Assembly (NCBI GenBank): GCA_017647785.1
Contig: JAGCJW010000001.1
Location: forward strand, 1-36,714
Origin: Bacteroidales bacterium
GTDB taxonomy: Bacteria; Bacteroidota; Bacteroidia; Bacteroidales; P3
Length of the DNA stretch: 36,714 nucleotides
Direction: 5' to 3'
The notes beneath the pieces were generated by a model. The model worked only from the letters and a program-made list of their open reading frames with translations, was not told the DNA's origin and did no database searches. Of this stretch, positions 25,910 to 35,004 are shown piece after piece (the stretch's first letter is position 1; each line of letters begins with the position of its first letter). Position numbers and translations under genes: made by a program.

Positions 25910-27244
25910 ATGAGCAAAAAGAAAGAAAAAAAAATACAAGACTTTAATAAACTATATTGGTTTCTAAGATACTATGTTGATTTCTCTTTAAGGCTATCCT
26001 ATCGCAGCATAATCTATGTAGGAAAAGAGAAAATCCCAACTGATGGTGCAATAATCTATGCTCCAAATCACACAAATGCTTTAATGGACGCCATGGTTAT
26101 ATTGGCAATGGACACAAAACCAAAAGTATTTGTTGCTCGTGCTGATATTTTTAGAAATCCTACTCTGGCAAAGATTTTTAATTTTTTGAAGATTATGCCA
26201 ATAATGCGTCAGAGAGATGGTTTCAACGAACTAAAAAAGAATCAAGACACAATCAACAAAGCAGTTGATGTACTAAGAGACAGAATACCATTTTGCATTT
26301 TCCCAGAAGGCACACACCAAACAAAATACTCTTCACTACCTCTTTCAAAGGGGATATTCCGCATCGCTTTTCAAGCACAAGAGCTAATGCCCGATATGCC
26401 GCTTTACATCATTCCAACAGGATTGATTTACGGAAACTTTTTCAGATTTCGTTCCACAGTACGCGTTCAAATAGGCGAGCCAATCAATGTAGGGGAGTTC
26501 ATCGCCAACCATTCAGATCTTTCACAACAAGAGCAAATGACAAAGATGAAAGACCTACTTACCGAACGCATTCAGTCTTCTATTCTTTACATACCAAACG
26601 ATGATGACTACACAGCAAGTTATGAAATCTGCAACATCGCACAACCTATTGAAAGAAAAGAGCTATTAAAAGAGAAAGCCAACAAAAGAAAACACGGACT
26701 CAATTTACAGTTAAAAGCAAACAACAACATACTAAAACGCATAAGCGAATTAAAAGAAAGCAATCCAGAAAAGGCAAAACAACTCTTTGATCTTGGCAAT
26801 CAAGCAAACGCACTAAGAGAAGAAAAAGGCATAAGCATGGAATCCGTTTCTATAAAACGCCCTATCCTATCGCGAATAGTGAAAATCCTATGTATAATTC
26901 TAACTCTACCTTACACACTCCTAACCGCACTTCTTATCTTACCAATGGTTTTAATCTGCAAATACATTTTCACTCTTCTAAAAGACCCAGCATTCAAAAA
27001 CTCTGTAAGATTTTTAATCTATCTTCTTCTATGGCCATTGCTAATGATTGTTTACTCCATCATAGCCTACAATCTATTCTCTTGGCAAATCGCCCTACCT
27101 TTAACAATACTCCTACTACCTTCGCCAATCATTGCGCACGAAGTATGGAAAATATTTAGATTTATTCGTTCCGACATAAAACTCCTAAAAGAGAAAAAAC
27201 TACGTCAAATTCACTCTCAAATAAGGGAAATAGTAAAGGGATAG
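25910..27244 (+). CDS. PlsC-like glycerolipid acyltransferase
   Basis: 444 residues. The acyltransferase domain (about 35-235) has the catalytic NHTNALMD (53-60) and FPEGTH (131-136) motifs. The His and Asp are five residues apart rather than the four of classic PlsC, a spacing seen in the glycerol-acyltransferase-like subgroup common in Bacteroidota. The C-terminal third adds hydrophobic segments (about 320-415) that anchor it in the inner membrane. It should acylate lysophosphatidic acid or a related lipid. It follows the symporter by 4 bases. Confidence 0.88.
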   Translation: MSKKKEKKIQDFNKLYWFLRYYVDFSLRLSYRSIIYVGKEKIPTDGAIIYAPNHTNALMDAMVILAMDTKPKVFVARADIFRNPTLAKIFNFLKIMPIMRQRDGFNELKKNQDTINKAVDVLRDRIPFCIFPEGTHQTKYSSLPLSKGIFRIAFQAQELMPDMPLYIIPTGLIYGNFFRFRSTVRVQIGEPINVGEFIANHSDLSQQEQMTKMKDLLTERIQSSILYIPNDDDYTASYEICNIAQPIERKELLKEKANKRKHGLNLQLKANNNILKRISELKESNPEKAKQLFDLGNQANALREEKGISMESVSIKRPILSRIVKILCIILTLPYTLLTALLILPMVLICKYIFTLLKDPAFKNSVRFLIYLLLWPLLMIVYSIIAYNLFSWQIALPLTILLLPSPIIAHEVWKIFRFIRSDIKLLKEKKLRQIHSQIREIVKG

Positions 27245-27318
27245 AGAAAAGAGACCTTCGGGTTATTTGAATTGCTTTTGATAAGATTGTTAAAGAGACT
27301 TTGTGGTAAAAAAATTCG

Positions 27319-27326
27319 TATCTTTG
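27319..27326 (+). promoter_or_regulatory. -7 box for GH35 gene
   Basis: TATCTTTG matches TAnnTTTG, 34 bases before the ATG at 27361; a TTTG 15 bases upstream is closer than the usual -33 spacing. Confidence 0.5.
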
Positions 27327-27360
27327 TGCCGATATAAATAAGTATAATTAGAATTTTTAT

Positions 27361-29241
27361 ATGAGAAAGTTATCTTACCTTTTACTATTTTTGGCGTTAT
27401 TACCACTCGGATTGTTTGCTCAAAAGAAATCTTCTTTTGAAATCAAGGATGGTGATTTTTATTTGAATGGTAAAGCAACTCCTATCTATTCGGGAGAGAT
27501 GCATTACTCGCGTATTCCACACCAATATTGGCGTCATAGGTTTCAAATGATGAGAGCAATGGGCTTAAATGCTGTTGCTACTTATGTTTTTTGGAATTGG
27601 CACGAGCAAGAAGAAGGTAAATGGGATTTTGAGGGTGATAAGGATTTGGCAGAGTACATAAAAATTGCAGGAGAAGAGGGTTTAATGGTAATTCTTCGTC
27701 CTGGTCCATACGTTTGTGCTGAATGGGAGTTTGGAGGTTATCCTTGGTGGTTACAAAACATTGAAGGCATGGAAATTCGCCGCGATAACGAGCAGTTTTT
27801 GAAATATACTAAGCTTTATATTGAAAGACTTTTCAAGGAAGTTGGTCATTTGCAATGCACAAAAGGCGGTCCTATCATAATGATTCAATGCGAAAACGAA
27901 TTTGGTTCTTACGTTGCTCAACGCACAGACATTAGTTTAGAGCAACATCGTGCCTATAATGCAAAGATAAAACAGCAATTGATTGATGCGGGTTTTGATG
28001 TTCCTATGTTTACTTCCGATGGTAGTTGGTTATTCGAGGGTGGTAGCACTCCTAATGCTCTTCCTACTGCAAACGGTGAAAGCAATATTGAGAATTTGAA
28101 AAAGGTTGTCAATAAATATCACAATAATCAAGGGCCTTATATGGTGGCTGAGTTTTATTCTGGTTGGTTATCTCATTGGGCTGAGCCGTTTCCTCAAACC
28201 GATGCTTCAAGTCTTGCACGTCAAACAGAGGAATATTTGAACAATGATGTGTCTTTTAATTTTTATATGGTGCATGGTGGAACTAATTTCGGTTTTACAA
28301 GTGGTGCAAATTATGATAAAAAACGTGATATTCAACCCGATTTAACAAGTTATGACTACAACGCTCCTATAAGTGAGGCAGGTTGGGTAACAGCAAAGTA
28401 TGATTCTATTCGTAATGTTATGAAAAAATACGTAAAAGATATTCCTGCTGTGCCTTCTGCTATGCCTGTTATTGAAATTCCTTCAATCAAGTTAGATAAA
28501 GTAGCAGATGTTTTGGGTTATTCTTCTCTTATAAAACCTATTCTTGGAGATAGTCCTAAGACTTTTGAGCAGTTGAATCAAGGTTATGGTTATGTGCTTT
28601 ATTCTCATCATTTCAAACACCCAATAAGTGGAACGCTTGCAATCAATGGCTTACGTGATTATGCTGTAATTTACATTGATGGCGAAAAGGTAGGGGAGCT
28701 TAATCGCAACACTCAGACCTACGAAATGGAAATTAACATTCCTTTCAATGCTACTTTGCAAATCTTGGTGGAAAATATGGGACGAATAAATTATGGTAGC
28801 GAGATTGTTCACAACACCAAAGGGATAATTAGCCCAATCACCATTGCGGGAGAGGAAATCAAAGGTGAATGGGAGATGTATCAACTGCCAATGAATGAAA
28901 TGCCCGATTTTTCTAAATTAGGTAGCAGAAATGTGTTAAAGAACCCAAGTTCGCAAGCAAATCGTTTGAAGGATTGTCCTGTTTTCTATGAAGGTACTTT
29001 CACTCTTAATGAAACGGGGGATACTTTCATTGATATGTCTGATTGGGGAAAAGGTATTGTATTTATCAACGGGCACAACATTGGTCGTTATTGGCAAGTT
29101 GGTCCTCAACAGACGCTTTATATTCCGGGCGTTTGGTTGAAAAAAGGAGAAAACAAAATTGTTACTTTTGAGCAATTAAATAAAACTCCTATGACAGAGG
29201 TAAAAACTGTGAAAACTCCTGTTTTGATGGAGTTGAAATAA
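27361..29241 (+). CDS. GH35 beta-galactosidase, exported
   Basis: 626 residues with a signal peptide (1-20, ending GLFAQ). The GH35 barrel is clear: YSGEMHYSRIP (43-53), RPGPYVCAEWEFGGYPWWL, the acid/base E180 in IQCENEFGSY and the nucleophile E264 in MVAEFYSGW. C-terminal beta domains end with the galactose-binding-like GKGIVFINGHNIGRYWQVGP segment usual in the family. It removes terminal beta-linked galactose, probably in the periplasm. With the GH109 and GH27 enzymes about 22 kb upstream, it gives the window three enzymes for galactose-type chain ends, though they are not in one locus. Confidence 0.94.
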   Translation: MRKLSYLLLFLALLPLGLFAQKKSSFEIKDGDFYLNGKATPIYSGEMHYSRIPHQYWRHRFQMMRAMGLNAVATYVFWNWHEQEEGKWDFEGDKDLAEYIKIAGEEGLMVILRPGPYVCAEWEFGGYPWWLQNIEGMEIRRDNEQFLKYTKLYIERLFKEVGHLQCTKGGPIIMIQCENEFGSYVAQRTDISLEQHRAYNAKIKQQLIDAGFDVPMFTSDGSWLFEGGSTPNALPTANGESNIENLKKVVNKYHNNQGPYMVAEFYSGWLSHWAEPFPQTDASSLARQTEEYLNNDVSFNFYMVHGGTNFGFTSGANYDKKRDIQPDLTSYDYNAPISEAGWVTAKYDSIRNVMKKYVKDIPAVPSAMPVIEIPSIKLDKVADVLGYSSLIKPILGDSPKTFEQLNQGYGYVLYSHHFKHPISGTLAINGLRDYAVIYIDGEKVGELNRNTQTYEMEINIPFNATLQILVENMGRINYGSEIVHNTKGIISPITIAGEEIKGEWEMYQLPMNEMPDFSKLGSRNVLKNPSSQANRLKDCPVFYEGTFTLNETGDTFIDMSDWGKGIVFINGHNIGRYWQVGPQQTLYIPGVWLKKGENKIVTFEQLNKTPMTEVKTVKTPVLMELK

Positions 29242-29302
29242 GCTTTGCTTTCAGAGTATTATTCATAGAATTTTCCATTTCAAAACACCCTCAAAATTAT
29301 TT

Positions 29303-29400
29303 CTTTGATTCATAAAAATAAAACAAAGAAACAATTTTCTGATTCTTTGTTTTATTTCGCTGAAATCAAGAAACAATTTTCTAAAACAAAGAAAAAATTT
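29303..29400. repeat. 21-bp-period repeat array with direct repeats, upstream of dnd operon
   Basis: AAGAAACAATTTTCT occurs at 29326-29340 and 29368-29382, 42 bases apart, and TTTG/AAG landmarks recur every 21 bases (G at 29307, 29328, 29349, 29370 and 29391). The TTTCTTTGA core is present at 29301. It overlaps the GH35 terminator hairpin. Confidence 0.65.
29316..29357 (+). terminator. Hairpin terminator after GH35 gene
   Basis: A perfect 15-bp stem (29316-29330 with 29343-29357) and a 12-base loop; the right arm is T-rich. It separates the GH35 gene from the dnd operon. Confidence 0.65.
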
Positions 29401-29449
29401 AAGGGTTATTTGATTGCTGATTTTCAAGAGAAATTATATACATTTATTA

Positions 29450-29479
29450 TTGTATTTTAAGGAGAAAATCGTAACTTTG
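29450..29479 (+). promoter_or_regulatory. Promoter of the dnd operon
   Basis: A TTG at 29450-29452 and TAACTTTG at 29472-29479 are 19 bases apart, the normal -33/-7 arrangement of Bacteroidota. The leader to the dndC ATG is about 20-27 bases. It is the only such box in the 150 bases before dndC. Confidence 0.6.
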
Positions 29480-29506
29480 CCAATAGTTTAAGTTGTAATA
29501 AAACCT

Positions 29507-30844
29507 ATGACAAAACGCATAGAATATATAATTGATGAAATAATTGATCAATATATGTACGCAGACAAAACTTTTCGTCCATGGATTATTGGATTTAGTG
29601 GAGGAAAAGACTCTACTGTATTATTGACATTGGTATGGTTTGCATTGAGAAGAATAAAAGAGAATGCAATCGCTCCATTCCAATTAAGACGTCCTGTGTA
29701 TGTTGTGTGTAATGATACACTAGTTGAAAATCCAATAATAGCAACATATGTTGATAATGTATTAAATCAAATAGAACATTCGGCAAGAGAAGAAGATTTA
29801 CCTATATTTGTCCGTAAAACTATTCCAAAATTAGAAGATTCTTTTTGGGTAAATGTTATTGGTAAAGGTTACCCGGTACCTAATAATGCTTTTCGTTGGT
29901 GTACTGATAAAATGAAAATAAAGCCCACAGCTAGATTTATTGTTGAACAAGTGGATGAATGCGGAGAAGCAATAATACTTATTGGTACAAGAAAAGCTGA
30001 AAGTGCTACAAGAGCACGCTCGATAAAAAAACATGAAATTCATGGTAAAAGATTAACTAATCATACCATTTTAAAAAATACATTTGTATATGCACCAATA
30101 AAGGAGTTGATGTTAGAGGAAGTTTGGTACATTATTAACGCGATTCCGTCTCCTTGGAATTTTGATAATTCGATATTGTTCAATATTTACAAAGATGCAA
30201 GTGCAGATGATTATGAATGTCCAACAGTAGTAACAGATAAAAGTCATGGCTCTTGTGGACAAAGTAGATTTGGCTGTTGGGTTTGTACTGTTGTAAAAGA
30301 TGATAAATCAATGTATTCTCTTATAAAAAATGGTAGAGAATGGATGAAACCATTATATGATTTTCGCATCGAAATTGATAAAGAGAGAAATATTGTAGAA
30401 AATAGAATGCCATACAGAAGAGATGGAAAACGAGCGATAAATGATATGGGACCATATATTTTCAGCTATCGGGCAAAGATGCTAAAAAGATTACTCGAAG
30501 TTCAAAATGAATTACAAAAACATGATCCAAATATAAAATTAATCTCAGACCAAGAACTAATAGCAATACAAGTTAATTGGTATAGGGACTTTAATTTTTC
30601 TTATCAAGTTTCAGAAATATATAATTCCATTTATAAAAAATCTTTCAACATGGAGAAAAACATTAAAAATAAGTTAGAAGCAGACCTAATGAGAGAAATC
30701 TGTTTTGAAAATCCTGAAGAAGGAGAATTGATAGAACAATTACTTATTTTGCAAAGAAGTAAATCTTTAATGCAGCGTAGACGTGGATTAAAAAATGAAA
30801 TAGAATCTAGATTGAAAGAATTTGTAAATAACAAAAAGCAATGA
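29507..30844 (+). CDS. dndC: DNA phosphorothioation sulfurtransferase DndC
   Basis: 445 residues. The ATP-pyrophosphatase (PP-loop) motif SGGKDST is at residues 31-37, as in PAPS reductase relatives. FRWCTDKMKIKP (C132) and a later cluster, C238, C250, C257 and C260 (GCWVC), give the cysteines expected to hold the 4Fe-4S cluster of DndC. DndC adenylates or otherwise activates DNA and passes on sulfur delivered by a cysteine desulfurase (DndA or an IscS substitute) to replace a non-bridging phosphate oxygen. It is the first gene of the operon; its stop overlaps dndD as ATGA. No dndA is nearby. Confidence 0.93.
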   Translation: MTKRIEYIIDEIIDQYMYADKTFRPWIIGFSGGKDSTVLLTLVWFALRRIKENAIAPFQLRRPVYVVCNDTLVENPIIATYVDNVLNQIEHSAREEDLPIFVRKTIPKLEDSFWVNVIGKGYPVPNNAFRWCTDKMKIKPTARFIVEQVDECGEAIILIGTRKAESATRARSIKKHEIHGKRLTNHTILKNTFVYAPIKELMLEEVWYIINAIPSPWNFDNSILFNIYKDASADDYECPTVVTDKSHGSCGQSRFGCWVCTVVKDDKSMYSLIKNGREWMKPLYDFRIEIDKERNIVENRMPYRRDGKRAINDMGPYIFSYRAKMLKRLLEVQNELQKHDPNIKLISDQELIAIQVNWYRDFNFSYQVSEIYNSIYKKSFNMEKNIKNKLEADLMREICFENPEEGELIEQLLILQRSKSLMQRRRGLKNEIESRLKEFVNNKKQ

Positions 30845-32925
30845 TTATAAAGTCAATAGAACTCAATAATTTTCGTATATACAAAGGTATTAATCAAATC
30901 ACCTTATCTCCAAACGGAGATCGTAATATAATTATTGTTAGTGGTAATAATGGTTTTGGCAAAACAACCTTTCTCATGTCTCTTGTATGGTGTCTCTATG
31001 GTAAAAATATGGAGAAAGTTGATGACTTATACAAAAAAGAAATAAATGAGAAGGGTGGATATAGTAGATATATAGGAAATAGTCTTAATACACAAGCATC
31101 TCAAGAAGGAGAAACTCGTTTTTCTGTATCAATTACATTTACAGATGTTGATATTCCTAATATTACATGTACTGAAATTCGTATTATACGATCATACGAT
31201 AGTGCGATAAGCGCTAATGATGAACTGAAAATTCTCATAGATGGAAGAGAAAATGACTTATTTAGTGATACAGATGAGGAGGAAATGTTTATTAGAGACT
31301 ATATACTTCCAATAGAGATCGCTAAGTTCTTTTTCTTTGATGCCGAAAAAATTGTGTCTTTTGCTCAAATAAATACTCCAGAACAAAGGGCTGAATTGAG
31401 TAAAGCATACTCACAAGTTTTAGGAATTCAGAAATATGATGAACTGAAAAAAGAATTAGAAAAAATACAAGACGATTATAGAAAAGAATCAGCTCAGCCT
31501 GAAGATAGAAAAGAGTTTAATGAATTATTAGCTTCTATTAATACGGATGAATCTAATATTACACTCATGGATTCCCAAATAGAAAAATTACAAAATGATT
31601 TGGCCTTTCTTAAATATGAAGTTAATGGACTTCAAGAAAAATTGATTCGAGAAGGTGATAAAATGAGTCCAGAAAGATTAGAAGAATTAAAATCATCGAA
31701 AGAAAAATATCAATTTGAAGTTAATTATTCTCAAGAAGGTTTAAAAGATTTATACAATTACATTCCATTTGGTCTAGTTGGTAGTGATATACAAGATTTA
31801 ATAAAACAACTAAATGCAGAAAAGGCTTATCGTCAAAATAAGTTACAACTTGAAGGTGTTGAAGAAAAAACAGATGATGTATTGAATGATTTAGAGGAGG
31901 CTAGATCTAATTATGGGTACATAGATGCAAGGATTAGACGCTTTTATGAAGCTGAGATAAAGAGGCTAATATTAAAACATTTCTATAATGATTTTAATGC
32001 GACTAAGTATGAAAACTTAAAAATTTTACATGATTTTACAGATATGCAAATTGATGAGTTTCAGTCTTTGATAACAAAAGTAAAAGAATCTAAATCTCGT
32101 TTTGAAGATCTTTCTAATAAATACACAAAGGCCAAGGCTGAATTAAATTCAATTGACCGTAAAATTAGAGATGCAGAAAAAGATGCAGAGGGAGATTATA
32201 TTCAAAGTTTGCGTAGAAAAAAAGAAAATAAAGAAGGAGAGATGGCAAATATCCAAGATGAAATAGCTAGATTAAACTTTAAAAAGGAGCAAACAAAAGA
32301 TAATATCAAAGCATCTAGACAGAAAAAAGAAATTCTTCATAAGAAGATAGAGGTGTCTAATCAAAATAAAGCTGTTGATGATGAGGCTACAAGATTGATT
32401 TATACCATACAAAAGTTTTTGCTTAGATTTAAAGATGAAAAGAAAAAAGCACTGGAAAATAAATTAGAAAATAAACTTAATAGCTTTTTGCACAAAAAGG
32501 GATTAGTTCATAAAGTTATCGTTGATATTCAGGGGAATGGTGAAGATGTAGATATAAATTTATATGATTCTAATAATAGAAAAATAGACAAAGCTATTTT
32601 ATCAATGGGTGAACGACAAATGTTCGCTTCTGCATTATTGGGTGCATTGGTTGAAGAAACAGAATTAGAATTTCCTGTATTCATTGATAGTCCAATGCAA
32701 AAATTTGACAAATATCATAGCAAAAACACTCTTACAAAATTTTATCCGAATGTTTCTAAGCAAGTAGTGTTATTTCCATTGTTAACTAAAGAGTTGACAG
32801 AAGAAGAATATTCTTTAATTGAACCACATGTAAATAGAGCTTATTTGATAGAAAACTCTAAAAATTGTTCTCGTTTTAAAGAAGTGTCTCCAAATGAATT
32901 ATTTGATCAATATAAGAAATTTTAG
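30841..32925 (+). CDS. dndD: DNA phosphorothioation SMC-like ATPase DndD
   Basis: 694 residues of the RecF/SMC/Rad50 type. The N-terminal Walker A is GNNGFGKTT (35-43); the C-terminal ABC signature is SMGERQ (588-593) with Walker B FPVFIDSP (611-618). Between them lie long coiled-coil segments (about 195-290 and 400-540). No CxxC zinc hook is seen in the coil. DndD is the ATPase that, with DndC and DndE, selects and opens target DNA for sulfur insertion. It overlaps dndC by four bases and is 2 bases from the next gene. Confidence 0.92.
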   Translation: MIIKSIELNNFRIYKGINQITLSPNGDRNIIIVSGNNGFGKTTFLMSLVWCLYGKNMEKVDDLYKKEINEKGGYSRYIGNSLNTQASQEGETRFSVSITFTDVDIPNITCTEIRIIRSYDSAISANDELKILIDGRENDLFSDTDEEEMFIRDYILPIEIAKFFFFDAEKIVSFAQINTPEQRAELSKAYSQVLGIQKYDELKKELEKIQDDYRKESAQPEDRKEFNELLASINTDESNITLMDSQIEKLQNDLAFLKYEVNGLQEKLIREGDKMSPERLEELKSSKEKYQFEVNYSQEGLKDLYNYIPFGLVGSDIQDLIKQLNAEKAYRQNKLQLEGVEEKTDDVLNDLEEARSNYGYIDARIRRFYEAEIKRLILKHFYNDFNATKYENLKILHDFTDMQIDEFQSLITKVKESKSRFEDLSNKYTKAKAELNSIDRKIRDAEKDAEGDYIQSLRRKKENKEGEMANIQDEIARLNFKKEQTKDNIKASRQKKEILHKKIEVSNQNKAVDDEATRLIYTIQKFLLRFKDEKKKALENKLENKLNSFLHKKGLVHKVIVDIQGNGEDVDINLYDSNNRKIDKAILSMGERQMFASALLGALVEETELEFPVFIDSPMQKFDKYHSKNTLTKFYPNVSKQVVLFPLLTKELTEEEYSLIEPHVNRAYLIENSKNCSRFKEVSPNELFDQYKKF

Positions 32926-32927
32926 TT

Positions 32928-34514
32928 ATGCAAATAAATATAAAGACATCAGCAGACAATCAAGTAAGAGTTTCTAATCTTACTCAGAAATTACCAGGTG
33001 GAGCTAAAGAAAATATAATTGCTCGTATTGCTCTTGGATATTCTTTGTCTACAGGCAGAAGATTTAAAGAAAATGAATTTGGAATCTATGATTCTCAAGG
33101 TAAGGAATATAAAGAACATATTCTTTTTGATTCTACTTATAGAGATTTTTATGTAGCATTAATTTGTCAAGCTTATGGCATTAGTAAAAATAACGAACTT
33201 ATACCTAAGTATATAAAGTTGCATATTGATCATGGATTAGAAGCTATTGGATATCTTTTTGAAAACAATCCTCAATATACTTTTTTTGACTTCCTAATCG
33301 AAAATTTGGGAAAAGGTATTGATGCAATAGAGGATGCTCCTGTATCACTCGATGCTGTTAAAAATAACAATCAACATATCGATAAAAGAAGTTTTACAGG
33401 TCCAATAGACATAAAAATAGGATATAATCCTAAAACTCAAGAGCCTATTACTTTTTGTTTTAACAATACAAAAATATATAACAATCAACACATCGCCGTA
33501 GCTGGCAAATCTGGCTCTGGCAAGTCTCAATTTGCACTAGAATTTTTAAGACAACTCGTCTCAAAAACTCAAGGCCAAGTTAATTTCTTATTTTTAGATT
33601 TTAAAGGAGTCTCAAATGAGGACAAGAAGAAAATGGAAGGTTTCTTTAATGAAACGCATACTAAATGTATCAATGCGCCAGATGAACCATTTCCTCTTAA
33701 TCCTCTTTCTTTCATAGATAACATCAATGATAGAAATAAGTTAGTTGGTATCAATAAGTTTGTTGACATAATAGCCAAGTATTCTAATATTGGCAAAAAA
33801 CAGCAACAAACTTTAAAAGACGCTGTACAGGAAGCTTTTATCCAACATACTACTGGTGAATATCCTTCGCTGAAGGAAGTATATGACCTTATATTGGAGA
33901 AAGTTGGTGATACTAGAGACACTCTTACAGAGATTATGGGAAGACTTAGTGAATATGAATTATTTGCGTCAAAGATAAATAATCCTAGTGAATTTCTAAA
34001 CAACAACTACTATTTATCATTGTCGGGTGAGTTAGATAGTACAGTTCGTTTTACCTCTGTATTTTTAATTATTAACTACATTTTCAATGTATTCTCTAAT
34101 ATGGGAGGCACTGAGGTCATAGATGACCACAGAGAGATGCGTTATGTATTGATGATTGATGAAGCGCATGACCTATTCAGAGAAAAGAAATCTCTGGAAA
34201 TTCTTGAAGTTATTTTAAGAAAGATTAGATCCTACGGTGTATCAGTGTTCCTATTATCTCAAGGAATAGCAGAATACAATACTGCTAATTTTGATTTCTC
34301 ACAAGAGTGTGAAACTTCATTCCTATTACCTATTAATGATATGGCAAATACAAAAGCTATAAATAAATTCCTAGGTCTTACAGTGAAAGATGGAAACACA
34401 GCAATCCACAACCTTGAGAAATTAGGTAATGGTCAGGCTATTTCTAATATGAAGGAATACCCGAAAACAGAAGTATTTAATGTTGTACAATATTGGAAAG
34501 AAGTAAATAAATAA
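32928..34514 (+). CDS. dndE: DndE domain fused to HerA/FtsK-like ATPase
   Basis: 528 residues in two parts. Residues about 1-115 fit DndE (DUF1832): ENIIARIALGYSLS near 28-41 and a HIDHGLEAIGYL end at 99-110, the helical fold that binds nicked duplex DNA. Standalone DndE is only about 110-130 residues. From about 160 a RecA-fold motor domain follows, with Walker A GKSGSGKS (193-200), LFLDFKG (221-227) and Walker B YVLMIDEAHD (406-415), plus FLLSQG, which resembles the HerA/FtsK/TraG sensor strand. It would tie the modification complex to a DNA-translocating hexamer. It is 2 bases after dndD and 4 before the membrane-protein gene. DndE assignment rests on pattern and context; the ATPase is certain. 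Confidence 0.82.
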   Translation: MQINIKTSADNQVRVSNLTQKLPGGAKENIIARIALGYSLSTGRRFKENEFGIYDSQGKEYKEHILFDSTYRDFYVALICQAYGISKNNELIPKYIKLHIDHGLEAIGYLFENNPQYTFFDFLIENLGKGIDAIEDAPVSLDAVKNNNQHIDKRSFTGPIDIKIGYNPKTQEPITFCFNNTKIYNNQHIAVAGKSGSGKSQFALEFLRQLVSKTQGQVNFLFLDFKGVSNEDKKKMEGFFNETHTKCINAPDEPFPLNPLSFIDNINDRNKLVGINKFVDIIAKYSNIGKKQQQTLKDAVQEAFIQHTTGEYPSLKEVYDLILEKVGDTRDTLTEIMGRLSEYELFASKINNPSEFLNNNYYLSLSGELDSTVRFTSVFLIINYIFNVFSNMGGTEVIDDHREMRYVLMIDEAHDLFREKKSLEILEVILRKIRSYGVSVFLLSQGIAEYNTANFDFSQECETSFLLPINDMANTKAINKFLGLTVKDGNTAIHNLEKLGNGQAISNMKEYPKTEVFNVVQYWKEVNK

Positions 34515-34518
34515 CGAT

Positions 34519-35004
34519 ATGGGGAAAACAGAATCAGAAAATATCCTGAAAGAGTTATGTAGTAGATTCATAAAACCTTGGTGCTTTAGTTTTGGATGGC
34601 ATTTTATATGTATGATTATATTAACAGGAGGTTTTGGCGTAATTATGTCTATAGTTAATTATTATGTTAGGGGAACCGACAGTTGGAATATTCCAGAGAA
34701 TATAATATCATATTCTTTAGCATTAATCATACCGTCTGCAGCTTCTATTTTGCAAACATTTAATAAGACAACAAAGAAAGTTAGTTTAATAGAATTTACA
34801 ATAATTATATTTATTGTAGTTCCTATCATTTTAAGTATTCTTTCGTACTGTTTTAAACTTTATTATTTACCACTAATATGCATGTTATTATCATGGATAA
34901 CATGGGTAATTGCAAATTATGAAAATACAGATTTGAATGACGATTCTTTCGAAGAGAAAATTAAACAGGATATAGCAAAAAATCATGCACAAGATTGGAA
35001 TTAA
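34519..35004 (+). CDS. Unrecognised four-helix membrane protein within the dnd operon
   Basis: 161 residues, not recognised as any family. Hydrophobic segments lie at about 24-48, 62-80, 89-111 and 114-133. A short basic/polar N-terminus (MGKTESENILKELCSRFIKP) and an acidic C-terminal tail of about 28 residues (NTDLNDDSFEEK onward) should both be cytoplasmic. There is no signal peptide and no enzymatic motif. The gene begins 4 bases after the DndE-ATPase and its last 20 bases overlap dndB in another frame, so it is built into the operon. In a defence setting small multi-helix proteins are often membrane-perturbing effectors; that role is inference here. Confidence 0.8.
   Translation: MGKTESENILKELCSRFIKPWCFSFGWHFICMIILTGGFGVIMSIVNYYVRGTDSWNIPENIISYSLALIIPSAASILQTFNKTTKKVSLIEFTIIIFIVVPIILSILSYCFKLYYLPLICMLLSWITWVIANYENTDLNDDSFEEKIKQDIAKNHAQDWN

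Noticed and set aside
29242..29506. Insertion sequence or attachment site left of the dnd operon
   Set aside because: No transposase, integrase, tRNA or paired terminal repeats are seen; only the 21-bp-period repeats and a terminator are present.
29507..30844. dndC read as a PAPS/APS reductase or CysD of sulfate assimilation
   Set aside because: The C-terminal cysteine cluster and the dndD, dndE and dndB neighbours fit phosphorothioation; no other sulfate genes are present.
32928..34514. The ATPase read as DndH/DptH of the restriction module or a conjugation TraG protein
   Set aside because: It carries a DndE-like N-terminus, is much shorter than DndH, and no DndF, DndG or conjugation genes are present.
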